Notes: generated from the sequence alone by a model not told the origin. A DNA stretch of 42,899 nt from an uncultured Flavobacteriaceae bacterium (GCA_937923735.1 CALDUJ010000112.1:1-42899); one strand, 5' to 3'. Shown: positions 26,380 through 34,335, counted from the first letter of the stretch. Program-made: numbers and translations.

Positions 26380-26751
26380 TTAGTAACTTGTTTCTATTAC
26401 AGTTGTTTTTGCATCTCCCCATAGGCTTTCTATATCGTAGTATTCTCTAATATGTTTTTGGAATACATGAACAACCACATCTACATAATCCATTAAAACC
26501 CATTCGGCATTTTCGCTTCCTTCAATATGCCAAGGTTTATCTTTTGTTTCTTTACTTACTTTTTTCTGGACAGAGTTTACAATAGCATTAACTTGTGTGT
26601 TAGAAGTACCTTCACAAATAATAAAATAGTCGCAAACCGTGTTTTCTATCTCTCTTAAATCTAAAATATTAATATTTTTCCCTTTAACATCTTCAATCCC
26701 GTTTAATATCGTTGTGATTAATAGGTCAGCATTGCTATTTTTTTTCGCCAT
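26380..26751 (-). CDS. rsfS: Ribosome silencing factor RsfS
   Basis: RsfS (RsfA, DUF143) binds ribosomal protein L14 and blocks joining of the subunits when nutrients are short. The 123-residue length is normal. Conserved segments include DLREIENTVCDYFIICEGTS, KPWHIEG and EWVLMDYVDVVVHVF. It is the first gene of the rsfS-ftsH unit. A TAACTTTG box on the minus strand at 26771-26778 is a likely promoter. birA lies divergently upstream. Confidence 0.95.
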   Translation of the reverse strand: MAKKNSNADLLITTILNGIEDVKGKNINILDLREIENTVCDYFIICEGTSNTQVNAIVNSVQKKVSKETKDKPWHIEGSENAEWVLMDYVDVVVHVFQKHIREYYDIESLWGDAKTTVIETSY

Positions 26752-26770
26752 TCAGTATCTTTAATTTGTG

Positions 26771-26778
26771 CAAAGTTA
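26771..26778 (-). promoter_or_regulatory. Candidate -7 promoter box TAACTTTG for rsfS-ftsH
   Basis: An exact TAnnTTTG match on the minus strand ends 19 bases before the rsfS ATG. It predicts a leader of about 12 bases. The upstream TTG element is not clear. Confidence 0.5.
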
Positions 26779-26845
26779 TTATTTTTTTGTTCTTTATAGT
26801 TTAAAATAATCATAAGATTTACCTTGATAAATATAACCATTTAAT

Positions 26846-27577
26846 ATGCGTATAATCAAACTTAGTGCCATCGGTTCTACAAATACTTTTCTAAGGCAAA
26901 TCAGTAGTGCCGAGCCTATGGACGATTATACGGTTGTAGTTGCAGAAAATCAGACTGATGGTAGAGGTCAAATGGGAACAGATTGGGTGGTTCAGGAAGG
27001 TAAAAACCTGACTTTTAGTGTGTTTAAAGACGTTTCTTTCTTATCTATGGAGAACAATTTCTTTATAAGTATTGTGGCTTCTTTATCTGTTACTAAAGTA
27101 TTGAATAGCCTGAAAATACCAAAAACATATATAAAATGGCCTAACGACATATTGGCAGACAATAAAAAAGTGTGTGGTATTTTGATTGAGAATGTCATAA
27201 AAAATAACAAGTTGACAGCTTCTGTTATCGGTATTGGTCTTAATGTAAACCAAACCGAATTTACTAACCTTCCTAATGCATCGTCTTTATTGAAGTTAAC
27301 AGGCAATCCGTTTTCAATAGATGATATACTTAATAGTATCGTCGAAACATTACAACAATACTTTATTAGGCTTCAGGATAAGGAATTTGATAGTTTAAAA
27401 GAAGAATATGAAGCTCAGCTTTTTAGAAAGGATAAGCCCTCAACCTTCAGAGATAATGAGGAACATCTTTTTTCAGGATATATTCAAGGCGTTTCTAGAG
27501 ATGGTGCTCTGAGAGTTCTTTTAGAAGACGATATTATTAGGGAGTATGATTTAAAAGAAATCCAATTACTGTATTAA
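26846..27577 (+). CDS. birA: Biotin--[acetyl-CoA-carboxylase] ligase
   Basis: BirA links biotin to the acceptor lysine of biotin carboxyl carrier proteins. The 243-residue protein has the catalytic domain only, with no N-terminal helix-turn-helix. It is therefore a ligase without repressor function. Motifs are the biotinyl-AMP loop GRGQMGTDW (39-47), KWPNDI (97-102) with the conserved Lys and Asp, and GIGLNVN. A small C-terminal SH3-like domain follows. Its 3' end overlaps the convergent SRPBCC gene by 4 bases. Confidence 0.94.
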   Translation: MRIIKLSAIGSTNTFLRQISSAEPMDDYTVVVAENQTDGRGQMGTDWVVQEGKNLTFSVFKDVSFLSMENNFFISIVASLSVTKVLNSLKIPKTYIKWPNDILADNKKVCGILIENVIKNNKLTASVIGIGLNVNQTEFTNLPNASSLLKLTGNPFSIDDILNSIVETLQQYFIRLQDKEFDSLKEEYEAQLFRKDKPSTFRDNEEHLFSGYIQGVSRDGALRVLLEDDIIREYDLKEIQLLY

Positions 27578-27969
27578 ACAGCTTTAGGCATATTTTCCAC
27601 AAGAGTTTCTAAGAATTTATTGATAGGACCTTTAATCATCATAGCCATCATTGGGTTGAAATCTCCTTCAAACTGCAATTGCACCTCACTTTTGTCAGTT
27701 TCAAGCTCAGAAATGTTAGCGATTAAGGAAAAATCTAATTTGCCACCTGCTGCTCCAAGAACAATTTTACTGTTGGCTTCAGCTTCTTTCTTTTTTAGAA
27801 CGATTTCTGGCATTCCTTTTAAGGCAAAAAGAAATTTGTCCGTATCTAAAACTTCAAATTTGCTAATATTTTCGGGCATTAGGTGTTCAAAATTTTTGAT
27901 ATCTGATAAGAAGTTGAATGTATCTTCTTGGGATTTATTGATGGTTGTTTTCGGAGATTCTAAATTCAT
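27574..27969 (-). CDS. SRPBCC-family (START-like) protein
   Basis: This 131-residue protein has a compact alpha/beta pattern of the SRPBCC superfamily. It starts with a helix after SQEDTFNFLSDIKNFEHLMPE, the usual layout of coenzyme Q-binding and polyketide-cyclase-like members. The ligand is unknown. The gene starts 27 bases after pyrE, so the two are likely co-transcribed. It overlaps the 3' end of birA by 4 bases. Confidence 0.82.
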   Translation of the reverse strand: MNLESPKTTINKSQEDTFNFLSDIKNFEHLMPENISKFEVLDTDKFLFALKGMPEIVLKKKEAEANSKIVLGAAGGKLDFSLIANISELETDKSEVQLQFEGDFNPMMAMMIKGPINKFLETLVENMPKAV

Positions 27970-27996
27970 GATGTTTATGTGTTTGGGATGCTACAA

Positions 27997-28641
27997 TCAA
28001 TTAGTGTTCCATTTTGCTGGATTAGCATTCCATTCTGATAAAGTTTCTAATTGCTTGTCTGTAATGTATTTCGTGTCAAGGGCTTGTTCAAGAAGGTTTT
28101 CGTAATCACCTAACGTATGTAAACTAATGTTTTCTTTTTTGAAATTATCTTCAGCGATTTGGAATCCATAAGTAAAAATAGCCACCATGCCTTTTACATT
28201 CACTTCTGCTTCTTTAAGTGCTTTTACTGCATTTAAACTACTTTTTCCTGTGCTTATTAAATCTTCTACGACCACAACATTCTGTCCTTTCTGGATGAAT
28301 CCTTCAATCTGGTTTTGGCGCCCATGTTTTTTGGCTTCTGGTCTCACATAAACAAAAGGGAGTCCTAGAGATTCCGCTACCAAAATGCCAATTCCAATAG
28401 CGCCTGTCGCAACCCCAGCAATCACATCTGGTTTGCCGTAAGTCTCTTCGATATGTTTCGCCATGGTTTCTCTAATGTAATTACGAATTGGCGGGAAGGA
28501 TAATACAACTCTATTATCGCAATATATTGGAGATTTCCATCCAGATGCCCAAGTAAAAGGGTCTTGAGGTTGTAGTTTGATGGCATTTATCTGAAGCAGA
28601 ACTTCAGCGGTTTTCTTAGCAGTGTCTTTGTCAAAAATCAT
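27997..28641 (-). CDS. pyrE: Orotate phosphoribosyltransferase
   Basis: PyrE joins orotate to PRPP to give OMP in de novo pyrimidine synthesis. The 214-residue length is normal. The flexible catalytic loop is EAKKHGRQN (Lys105, His106). The PRPP-binding motif VVVVEDLISTGKS is at 122-134. The N-terminal DPFTWASGWKSPIY segment binds orotate. A TAATTTTG box lies very close to the ATG (28646-28653, minus strand). If it were the promoter the message would be almost leaderless, so I do not claim it. Confidence 0.96.
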   Translation of the reverse strand: MIFDKDTAKKTAEVLLQINAIKLQPQDPFTWASGWKSPIYCDNRVVLSFPPIRNYIRETMAKHIEETYGKPDVIAGVATGAIGIGILVAESLGLPFVYVRPEAKKHGRQNQIEGFIQKGQNVVVVEDLISTGKSSLNAVKALKEAEVNVKGMVAIFTYGFQIAEDNFKKENISLHTLGDYENLLEQALDTKYITDKQLETLSEWNANPAKWNTN

Positions 28642-28769
28642 ACAGCAAAATTACACATAAAATTGTCATTTTTTTAATTTAAAAGCCCTCAATAAAATAA
28701 GTTATTAAAAGCTTTTTATAAATCAAAAATTAATAATTTAGTCGTCCTAAAATAGGATAATCAATCTGT

Positions 28770-29351
28770 ATGCTCAAAATCTTCGTTGGAGATAAACCAA
28801 TCATATTAACTTCTGTTGTCGAACCAGAAACTGATTTCAAGAACTATCTGCTTAATACCGTGAATATAGGTAAGGTGATTAAGGAGTTGGAAAACACCAA
28901 ATTGAAATCTGTAAGGTTAATCCATAAAAACGAAAAGAAACTTTTAAAGAAATTCTTGAGACTCTTGCCAAATGTTATTGCTGGTGGAGGAAAGGTGTAT
29001 AACGATAAGGGAGACATTTTATTTATTTACCGCAACGGAAAATGGGATTTGCCTAAAGGTAAAGCCGAGAAAAAAGAAACTATTGAAATAACTGCGATAC
29101 GCGAAGTCGAGGAAGAGACAGGTGTAAAGGGGGTAGAGATTATAAAACCTTTAGAAACTACCTATCATATTTTTAAGCGTAACGGTAAGTATCGGATAAA
29201 AGTAACGTATTGGTTTGAAATGAAAACAGCCTACGATGGTCCTTTAGAGCCACAAGAAAATGAAGGAATTACTAAAGTGGAGTGGCTAGGAGTTGGGGAA
29301 TCTAAAATGGCTTTAGTGAATTCTTATGCGAATATTAAGTTGTTGGTTTAG
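28770..29351 (+). CDS. Nudix hydrolase
   Basis: This 193-residue protein has a complete Nudix box at about 97-119. Gly97 and Glu103 are followed by REVEEETGV, which fits GX5EX7REUXEEXGU and binds the catalytic Mg. The N-terminal 65 residues are an extra region seen in flavobacterial homologues and have no clear domain. Nudix enzymes cleave nucleoside diphosphates linked to another group. The substrate here is unknown. The gene is divergent from pyrE. It is followed by the attC-like palindrome and toxin-antitoxin region. Confidence 0.9.
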   Translation: MLKIFVGDKPIILTSVVEPETDFKNYLLNTVNIGKVIKELENTKLKSVRLIHKNEKKLLKKFLRLLPNVIAGGGKVYNDKGDILFIYRNGKWDLPKGKAEKKETIEITAIREVEEETGVKGVEIIKPLETTYHIFKRNGKYRIKVTYWFEMKTAYDGPLEPQENEGITKVEWLGVGESKMALVNSYANIKLLV

Positions 29352-29369
29352 GGGTCTCGTTAGCGGTGC

Positions 29370-29476
29370 GTATAAGATCAGTTGCGTGGTTTAGTAATTA
29401 ATTTGGCAAGTACAAACCGACCAGAAAATCCGATAGGATTTTCGTTAGTAGGGTAACCAAGCAATTAATTTTATAC
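29370..29476 (-). repeat. Large attC-like inverted repeat downstream of the toxin-antitoxin genes
   Basis: Outer arms at 29370-29391 and 29455-29476 match in 18 of 22 positions. They enclose a perfect inner hairpin, GAAAATCC/GGATTTTC, at 29424-29443. GTTAGC lies just outside at 29359-29364. The nested structure with few mismatches and a GTTAG end resembles integron attC sites. On the minus strand it lies directly after the antitoxin gene. It could also act as a transcription terminator. Confidence 0.6.
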
Positions 29477-29497
29477 ATTGTTTTGGTGTCGTTTTTT

Positions 29498-29782
29498 TTA
29501 CGCTGACATTGGTTTCACGTTGATTTGTCCACCAATTGCTTTCAACACTTTCATTATTGTTCCGAACTGTGGTTTTGCTCCATCGGATAAAGCTTTATAA
29601 AGACTTGGTCTGCTCATTCCGGTTTTTTCCGCAATTTTAGTCATTCCGATTGCCTTTGCAATATGTCCAATTGCAACTATCAAGTCAGAGCTTTCTCCAT
29701 CTTCAAGAACTGTATTCAGATATTCAGCAATCATTTCTTGGCTGTCTAAATAGTCCGCTATGTCAAATTTTGTTGTTGCCAT
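29498..29782 (-). CDS. HTH antitoxin of a HigBA-like toxin-antitoxin module
   Basis: This 94-residue protein has a helix-turn-helix of the XRE type (IAEKTGMSRPSLYKALSD, about 55-72). It matches the family of probable addiction-module antidote proteins that pair with RelE/ParE-like Gp49 toxins. It lies 1 base after the toxin gene, in the toxin-first order typical of HigBA. It should bind the toxin and repress the operon, probably at the palindrome at 30095-30110. Confidence 0.92.
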   Translation of the reverse strand: MATTKFDIADYLDSQEMIAEYLNTVLEDGESSDLIVAIGHIAKAIGMTKIAEKTGMSRPSLYKALSDGAKPQFGTIMKVLKAIGGQINVKPMSA

Positions 29783-29783
29783 T

Positions 29784-30086
29784 TTATTTATCTTTTATTC
29801 TGTTCCAAATTTCTTTCGCTTTTTTGATATCTTTCTGCTGGGTCGATTTATCTCCGCCAATTAGTAGAATAACTATTTTGTTGTCTTTCTCTTTAAAGTA
29901 AACTCGGTAGCCTTTAGCGTAATTAATTCGCATTTCGCTAATTCCATCTCCTACTGATTTGGAGTCTCCAAAATGTTCGTCAGTTTCGAGTTTCTGAATC
30001 CTAAAGAGTATTTTAGATTTCGCCCGAATATCTTTGAGCTTTCTAATCCACTTGTCAAATTCAGATGTTTTTTCCGTGACTATCAT
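29784..30086 (-). CDS. RelE/ParE-family toxin (HigB/Gp49-like)
   Basis: This 100-residue protein matches the RelE/ParE superfamily of probable addiction-module killer proteins. Features are SEFDKWIRKLKDIRAKSKI near the start, the SEMRINYAKGYRVYF core and ILLIGGDKSTQQKDIKKA near the end. Members cut mRNA at the ribosome. The gene precedes its antitoxin by 1 base. The TATATTTG box and operator-like palindrome lie directly upstream. The start is the ATG at 30086. Confidence 0.92.
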   Translation of the reverse strand: MIVTEKTSEFDKWIRKLKDIRAKSKILFRIQKLETDEHFGDSKSVGDGISEMRINYAKGYRVYFKEKDNKIVILLIGGDKSTQQKDIKKAKEIWNRIKDK

Positions 30087-30094
30087 TTAAAAGT

Positions 30095-30110
30095 GTATCC
30101 ATTTGGATAC
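30095..30110. promoter_or_regulatory. Operator-like palindrome of the toxin-antitoxin operon
   Basis: GTATCCATTTGGATAC has perfect 7-bp arms with a 2-base centre. It abuts the TATATTTG box and lies 8 bases before the toxin ATG. It would cover the transcript start, as expected for autorepression by the antitoxin or the complex. Confidence 0.7.
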
Positions 30111-30117
30111 AAATATA
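30110..30117 (-). promoter_or_regulatory. Promoter -7 box TATATTTG of the toxin-antitoxin operon
   Basis: An exact TAnnTTTG match on the minus strand is followed immediately by the palindrome at 30095-30110. The predicted transcript start falls inside that palindrome. Confidence 0.6.
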
Positions 30118-30247
30118 GGGTAAATTTCGGATTTGCACAGGAATTTTAAGCTATTCTCAAAATTTGCCTTAAATGCACCAACACTTTTTAGATGATATGA
30201 AATCGTTTTAATAACCAGTTAAGCTGGTCACGGATATTTTATATCAG

Positions 30248-30263
30248 TCCCGAAGCGTCGGGA
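30248..30263. repeat. Short GC-rich hairpin
   Basis: TCCCGA and TCGGGA form a 6-bp stem with loop AGCG, in the gap between the toxin gene and the M14 peptidase gene. It may be a remnant of a dispersed palindromic repeat. Confidence 0.4.
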
Positions 30264-30310
30264 AACGAATTTCGGCTATTTTTTTAAAAGAACAAATATT
30301 TATTGTGATT

Positions 30311-30347
30311 AAGAGATTGCCACGTCGCTGAGCTCCTCGCAATGACA
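30311..30347 (-). repeat. Dispersed repeat of the GTCATTGCGAGG...GCAATCTC type
   Basis: On the minus strand the sequence starts TGTCATTGCGAGGAGCTC and ends GTGGCAATCTC, with ATTGC/GCAAT arms. I recognise this as a widespread intergenic palindrome in Bacteroidota and other phyla. It begins within a few bases of the stop codon of the M14 gene and is flanked by GTGATT/AATCAC. Confidence 0.6.
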
Positions 30348-30349
30348 AA

Positions 30350-32080
30350 TCACTTAACTCGATACACAGGATACTGCATATGCACTTTTTCGTAATTAGG
30401 ACTTTGTTTGTGCAGCCAATCTAACTGAGCATACCAATTGTTTGCAAATTCTTTATCATAGCTTTTCTTGACATTAAGATTGATTTGCAATCTTGGGTTT
30501 CTTTTTAATAATTCTTTTGCTTTGTCCTCCCATACATAAGGAGAGAAACCTTCTTTTTGTTGTAAAATGGTATCGAAAAAATTCCAATTAAAAAAGGAGT
30601 CGGGAGCTTGTGGCTCTAAGGTTTCCATGAGGTATCTAAACGCTGGTTGGCTGGTATTTACATGATAATCTCCTTTCTTAAATGTTACTTGTTGACTAGT
30701 TGTTGAAACTTTCGTGTTATAGTGTAAATAGTGCCCCTCGTATGGATTGGTTCTGGTTTTGTAGTCTTCAATTTTGTATGATTCGACTGTAAACGTTGTG
30801 TCTTTTTCGAAACAAGTCATTTCTACTTGATTGAGCTCTAGTAATTCAATGACATTGTGCCAGCCTTGTGGAATTATATAGGCTTTTGGAACATCGATTT
30901 TTGTTTTTGGCGTAAAGTGATTACGGTAGCTTGTTTCTTTGGCAAAAGGTTTTGTTCTGTCAAATTTTAAGCGATTTTCTCCAGTAATCTCACTTGGAAT
31001 CATACTACCTTCATAACCTTTAAAATTGAGCGTTGAAGTTTTGGTGGTGTCTATTGTCCAATCAACAGTGTAGCTTTTTACCTTTTTATTACTTTGAAAA
31101 GTGTTTCTTCTGAGTTCATTTATTTTGTCTCCATCTTGTTCAATGATTTCAATCATACTTTTCATTAATTCGTAAGTGCCTTCAACTCTTTGTTTGTAAG
31201 GTTTTAGCATATGGGTTTCAACCATCATCCCCAATGTATTCCATAAGGTTGTGTAGCCTGTTGAATATCTTGGAGAATCCATAAATTGGCTAAATCCCTT
31301 TTCTGGTAAACGATTAAAAACGTTGACATAAGGTGTAATGTCCAATTCTTTCTTTCTTAATTTTTCTTCTAAAGAAGGCATCATTTGAGTATGCAAATAA
31401 TTGCCTAGTTCTTCACCTAATTTGTTGTGCTGAGTGAACAAGTGCGTCAACGTATATTGATAATCAGCACCATTACTCACATGATTATCGATAAAAACAT
31501 CGGGTTTCACTTTATGAAATATTGTTGCAAAGGTTCTTGCATTTTTTGTGTCCGCTTTTATGAAATCTCGATTCAAATCATAATTACGGGCATTGCCCCT
31601 AAAACCGTAGTCTTTTGGTCCGTTCTGGTTGGTTCGAGTAGTAGAATTTCGGTTTAAACTTCCACCGACATTATATATAGGAATAGTTACTAAAACAGTG
31701 TTTTTAGGAGATTCAATTTTTCCGTTCGCGATATCCCGATAGAGCATCATAGTGGCATCAATACCATCACTTTCTCCTGGATGAATTCCATTATTAATTA
31801 AAAGTACTCGTTTGGAGTTTTTAATGTTTTCAAAATTGAAATTGCCACCTGGATTTAAAGTCACTATATGTAGTGGTTCCCCAGAATCTGTTTCTCCAAT
31901 ACCTTCAATTGAAATTTCAGAATAGGTGTCTGCCAAATTTTGATAGTATGTAATAGCTTCTTGATAAGTTGCAGTTTCTGTTCCGTTAGAGCGTTCAAAA
32001 ACAGTTGTAAAATCTATATTTTGTTTCTTTTCTGATGTGCAAGACGCGAAAAGGATAAAAAGCGCAAGAAGGGTTCTCAT
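30350..32080 (-). CDS. M14-family zinc carboxypeptidase, lipoprotein
   Basis: The 576-residue protein has a lipoprotein signal (LLALFILFASC, lipidated Cys14), so it is anchored in the envelope. The M14 zinc ligands are His100 and Glu103 (GIHPGESDG) and His200 (FIDNHVSNG). The substrate-binding Asn-Arg region is GNARNYDLNRDF, and the catalytic Glu is probably Glu288 in MVETHML. A C-terminal region of about 250 residues is typical of the long Bacteroidota members. It probably trims peptides outside the cytoplasm. The gene is divergent from sulP. Confidence 0.92.
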   Translation of the reverse strand: MRTLLALFILFASCTSEKKQNIDFTTVFERSNGTETATYQEAITYYQNLADTYSEISIEGIGETDSGEPLHIVTLNPGGNFNFENIKNSKRVLLINNGIHPGESDGIDATMMLYRDIANGKIESPKNTVLVTIPIYNVGGSLNRNSTTRTNQNGPKDYGFRGNARNYDLNRDFIKADTKNARTFATIFHKVKPDVFIDNHVSNGADYQYTLTHLFTQHNKLGEELGNYLHTQMMPSLEEKLRKKELDITPYVNVFNRLPEKGFSQFMDSPRYSTGYTTLWNTLGMMVETHMLKPYKQRVEGTYELMKSMIEIIEQDGDKINELRRNTFQSNKKVKSYTVDWTIDTTKTSTLNFKGYEGSMIPSEITGENRLKFDRTKPFAKETSYRNHFTPKTKIDVPKAYIIPQGWHNVIELLELNQVEMTCFEKDTTFTVESYKIEDYKTRTNPYEGHYLHYNTKVSTTSQQVTFKKGDYHVNTSQPAFRYLMETLEPQAPDSFFNWNFFDTILQQKEGFSPYVWEDKAKELLKRNPRLQINLNVKKSYDKEFANNWYAQLDWLHKQSPNYEKVHMQYPVYRVK

Positions 32081-32128
32081 CTTAAAGGTTTTAGTGAGTA
32101 AACTTAGCTAATTTCGATTAATATAGGC

Positions 32129-32158
32129 TTGTCTTTCTATAGATTAACTGTATTTTTG
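32129..32158 (+). promoter_or_regulatory. Promoter of the SulP gene: TTG, 19 bases, TATTTTTG
   Basis: TTG at 32129-32131 and TATTTTTG at 32151-32158 fit the Bacteroidota -33/-7 consensus with 19-base spacing. The transcript would start near 32165, so the coding start cannot be the TTG at 32129. The ATG at 32180 fits. Confidence 0.7.
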
Positions 32159-32179
32159 CCCCTCTTAAAAAGATGCCTC

Positions 32180-33793
32180 ATGACAGAATTTATAAGAAAA
32201 CGCGCAGCGAATGCCAAGAATGATATTTTAAGTGGACTGACGGTCGCTTTGGCTTTGGTGCCAGAAGCTGTGGCTTTTGCTTTTGTAGCTGGTGTAGATC
32301 CTTTAGTTGGATTGTATGCTGCTTTTATGATTGGTTTGATTACTTCTGTTTTTGGTGGTCGTCCTGGGATGATTAGTGGTGCGACAGGTGCTTTAGCTGT
32401 CGTGATGGTAGCTTTAGTCGCCAAGGGTAATGCTATGGGAGCGCCAGGAGAAGAATTAGGTTTGTATTACCTATTTGCTACAGTAATCTTAATGGGTGGA
32501 ATACAAATGTTAGCAGGCGTTTTTAAACTGGGTAAGTTTGTACGATTGATACCGCACCCAGTAATGATGGGATTTGTAAATGGTTTGGCGATTGTGATAT
32601 TCCTGTCTCAATTGGGAATGTTTAGGGACGGCAATGGGGATTGGTTTTCTGGGTCTCAACTTTGGATTATGTTAGGATTAGTTGCTCTTACTATGGCAAT
32701 TATGTTTGGTTTACCCAAGCTCACGAAAAAATTACCTGAAGCTTTAATTGCAATACTAGTAGTGTCTGCTATTGTGATTTTCGGAAATTTAGACGTTGCA
32801 ACCGTCGGAAGTTTTATTAGAGATGGAGGAGGGGAAGGTCTTAAAGGCGGCTTACCAAGTTTCCAGTTTGATATTTTTAATAAAGTACCATTTAATCTTG
32901 AAACTCTAAAATTTATAGGTCCTTATGCTTTGATTCTCGCTGCTATTGGATTGATAGAATCCTTAATGACCTTGAATCTTATCGACGAGCTAACAGAAAC
33001 TAGAGGAAATTCTAATAGAGAATGTTTAGCTCAAGGAGGCGCTAATATCATAACAGGCTTATTTGGCGGTATGGGAGGTTGTGCGATGATTGGGCAATCT
33101 ATAATTAATATAAAAGGTGGTGGACGAGGCAGATTATCAGGAATTGTTGCTGCTCTAGCATTACTTGGATTTATACTATTTGCTTCAGGTCTCATTGAGC
33201 GAGTGCCCATAGCTGCACTAGTTGGAGTGATGTTTATGGTAGTTATAGGAACTTTTGCTTGGAGTAGTTTCAGGATTATGAACAAGATTCCATTTACAGA
33301 TGTATTTGTTTTGATATTGGTGTCTAGTTTAACGGTTTTCTTTGACTTGGCAATCGCCGTAATAGCTGGTGTTATTGTTAGTGCATTGGTGTTTTCTTGG
33401 GAGAATGCAAAGCGTATTCGAGCGCGAAAGCGTCTAAGGGAAGATGGAACTAAAGTTTACGAAATATGGGGGCCACTCTTTTTTGGAAGTATTTCTGCCT
33501 TTAATGAAAAGTTTGATGTTAAGAATGATCCAAACAAAGTAGAAATTGATTTTGTGGAATCTCGCGTGAGCGATCATTCTGCTTTAGAGGCTATTTTCAA
33601 TCTTGTTGAAAAATATGAGGCTGCTGGAAAGTCGATTAAATTGAAGCACTTAAGTGAGGATTGTAAAGTATTGTTATATAAAGCAAGTCCTAAATTCCAT
33701 GAAGTTATTGAGGAGGATATTGACGATCCTCGTTATCATTTAGCAGCAAACCCTGAAGATTTTCCGAAACCACTTTCTGAGTATAAATTATAA
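32180..33793 (+). CDS. SulP-family inorganic anion transporter with STAS domain
   Basis: The 537-residue protein has the SulP (SLC26) layout. It begins with the conserved NDILSGLTVALALVPEAVAFA, has 12 to 14 membrane helices, and ends in a STAS domain (about residues 425-505, starting GTKVYEIWGPLFF). Members move sulfate, bicarbonate or other anions. The substrate here is unknown. The ATG at 32180 is chosen because a promoter overlaps the longer reading frame that starts at TTG 32129. It converges with the tetR gene. Confidence 0.93.
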   Translation: MTEFIRKRAANAKNDILSGLTVALALVPEAVAFAFVAGVDPLVGLYAAFMIGLITSVFGGRPGMISGATGALAVVMVALVAKGNAMGAPGEELGLYYLFATVILMGGIQMLAGVFKLGKFVRLIPHPVMMGFVNGLAIVIFLSQLGMFRDGNGDWFSGSQLWIMLGLVALTMAIMFGLPKLTKKLPEALIAILVVSAIVIFGNLDVATVGSFIRDGGGEGLKGGLPSFQFDIFNKVPFNLETLKFIGPYALILAAIGLIESLMTLNLIDELTETRGNSNRECLAQGGANIITGLFGGMGGCAMIGQSIINIKGGGRGRLSGIVAALALLGFILFASGLIERVPIAALVGVMFMVVIGTFAWSSFRIMNKIPFTDVFVLILVSSLTVFFDLAIAVIAGVIVSALVFSWENAKRIRARKRLREDGTKVYEIWGPLFFGSISAFNEKFDVKNDPNKVEIDFVESRVSDHSALEAIFNLVEKYEAAGKSIKLKHLSEDCKVLLYKASPKFHEVIEEDIDDPRYHLAANPEDFPKPLSEYKL

Positions 33794-33795
33794 AA

Positions 33796-33811
33796 GTGAG
33801 TGAATACTCAT
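33796..33811. promoter_or_regulatory. Second, imperfect copy of the TetR operator-like palindrome
   Basis: GTGAGTGAATACTCAT matches the operator-like palindrome upstream of tetR, read on the minus strand, in 14 of 16 bases. It lies between the stop codons of sulP and tetR. It could be an auxiliary binding site or chance. Confidence 0.35.
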
Positions 33812-34335
33812 TATTGTAAATGATATTTTCTTAAAAGAAGTGCTTTAGTCGATTCTTTGTTTAAGATTTGATTTCTAATTATAGCACTTGTCAAGCCATT
33901 GAGGTGTTGTATCAAAAATTCTGCTTCGAGTTCAGCATGTTTGTATCGTAGTTTTTCAAATGCTTTTGAAAGCTTGTTTTTAATTATCTCGAATACTTGA
34001 ACGCTGATATTATTTAACTCCCATTGTAATTTAAATAAAAGCTTCAGATTTCTGATTTCGTTATCGTCTAGTTTAAAGGGGATGTCTAAAGTTTTTTTAA
34101 TTATATCTTTGGGTTCTTCCTCATTGAGAATTTCTAGAAATAAAAAATCTACATTTAGTTTTAATTGCTTATGAATGCTATCAAGTAAACCTTCTTTGTT
34201 TATAAAATGGCGAAAAATTAGACCTTCGCTAACGTTTGCCAACTTTGCAATTTTATTGGTAGATATAGCATGAAAACCTTCGTTAGAAAATAAGTCGAAC
34301 GCTGCGTTTAGGATTTGTTGCTGTTTTGTTGTCAT
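33811..34335 (-). CDS. TetR/AcrR-family transcriptional regulator
   Basis: This regulator has 174 residues from the ATG at 34335. An N-terminal helix-turn-helix (ILNAAFDLFSNEGFHAISTNKIAKLANVSEGLIFRHF, about residues 7-43) is followed by a helical ligand-binding domain with no recognised specificity. A longer frame would begin on GTG at 34350, but that codon lies in the operator-like palindrome and at the predicted transcript start. The palindrome implies autorepression. The neighbours suggest no obvious target, though sulP on the other strand is possible. Confidence 0.92.
   Translation of the reverse strand: MTTKQQQILNAAFDLFSNEGFHAISTNKIAKLANVSEGLIFRHFINKEGLLDSIHKQLKLNVDFLFLEILNEEEPKDIIKKTLDIPFKLDDNEIRNLKLLFKLQWELNNISVQVFEIIKNKLSKAFEKLRYKHAELEAEFLIQHLNGLTSAIIRNQILNKESTKALLLRKYHLQ

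Noticed and set aside
27620-28105. A 161-codon plus-strand frame across the SRPBCC and pyrE genes
   Set aside because: It overlaps two real genes on the other strand and resembles no protein family.
28646-28653. TAATTTTG box upstream of pyrE
   Set aside because: It lies only 4 bases before the ATG and has no TTG partner. A leaderless pyrE message would be needed, so I do not call it a promoter.
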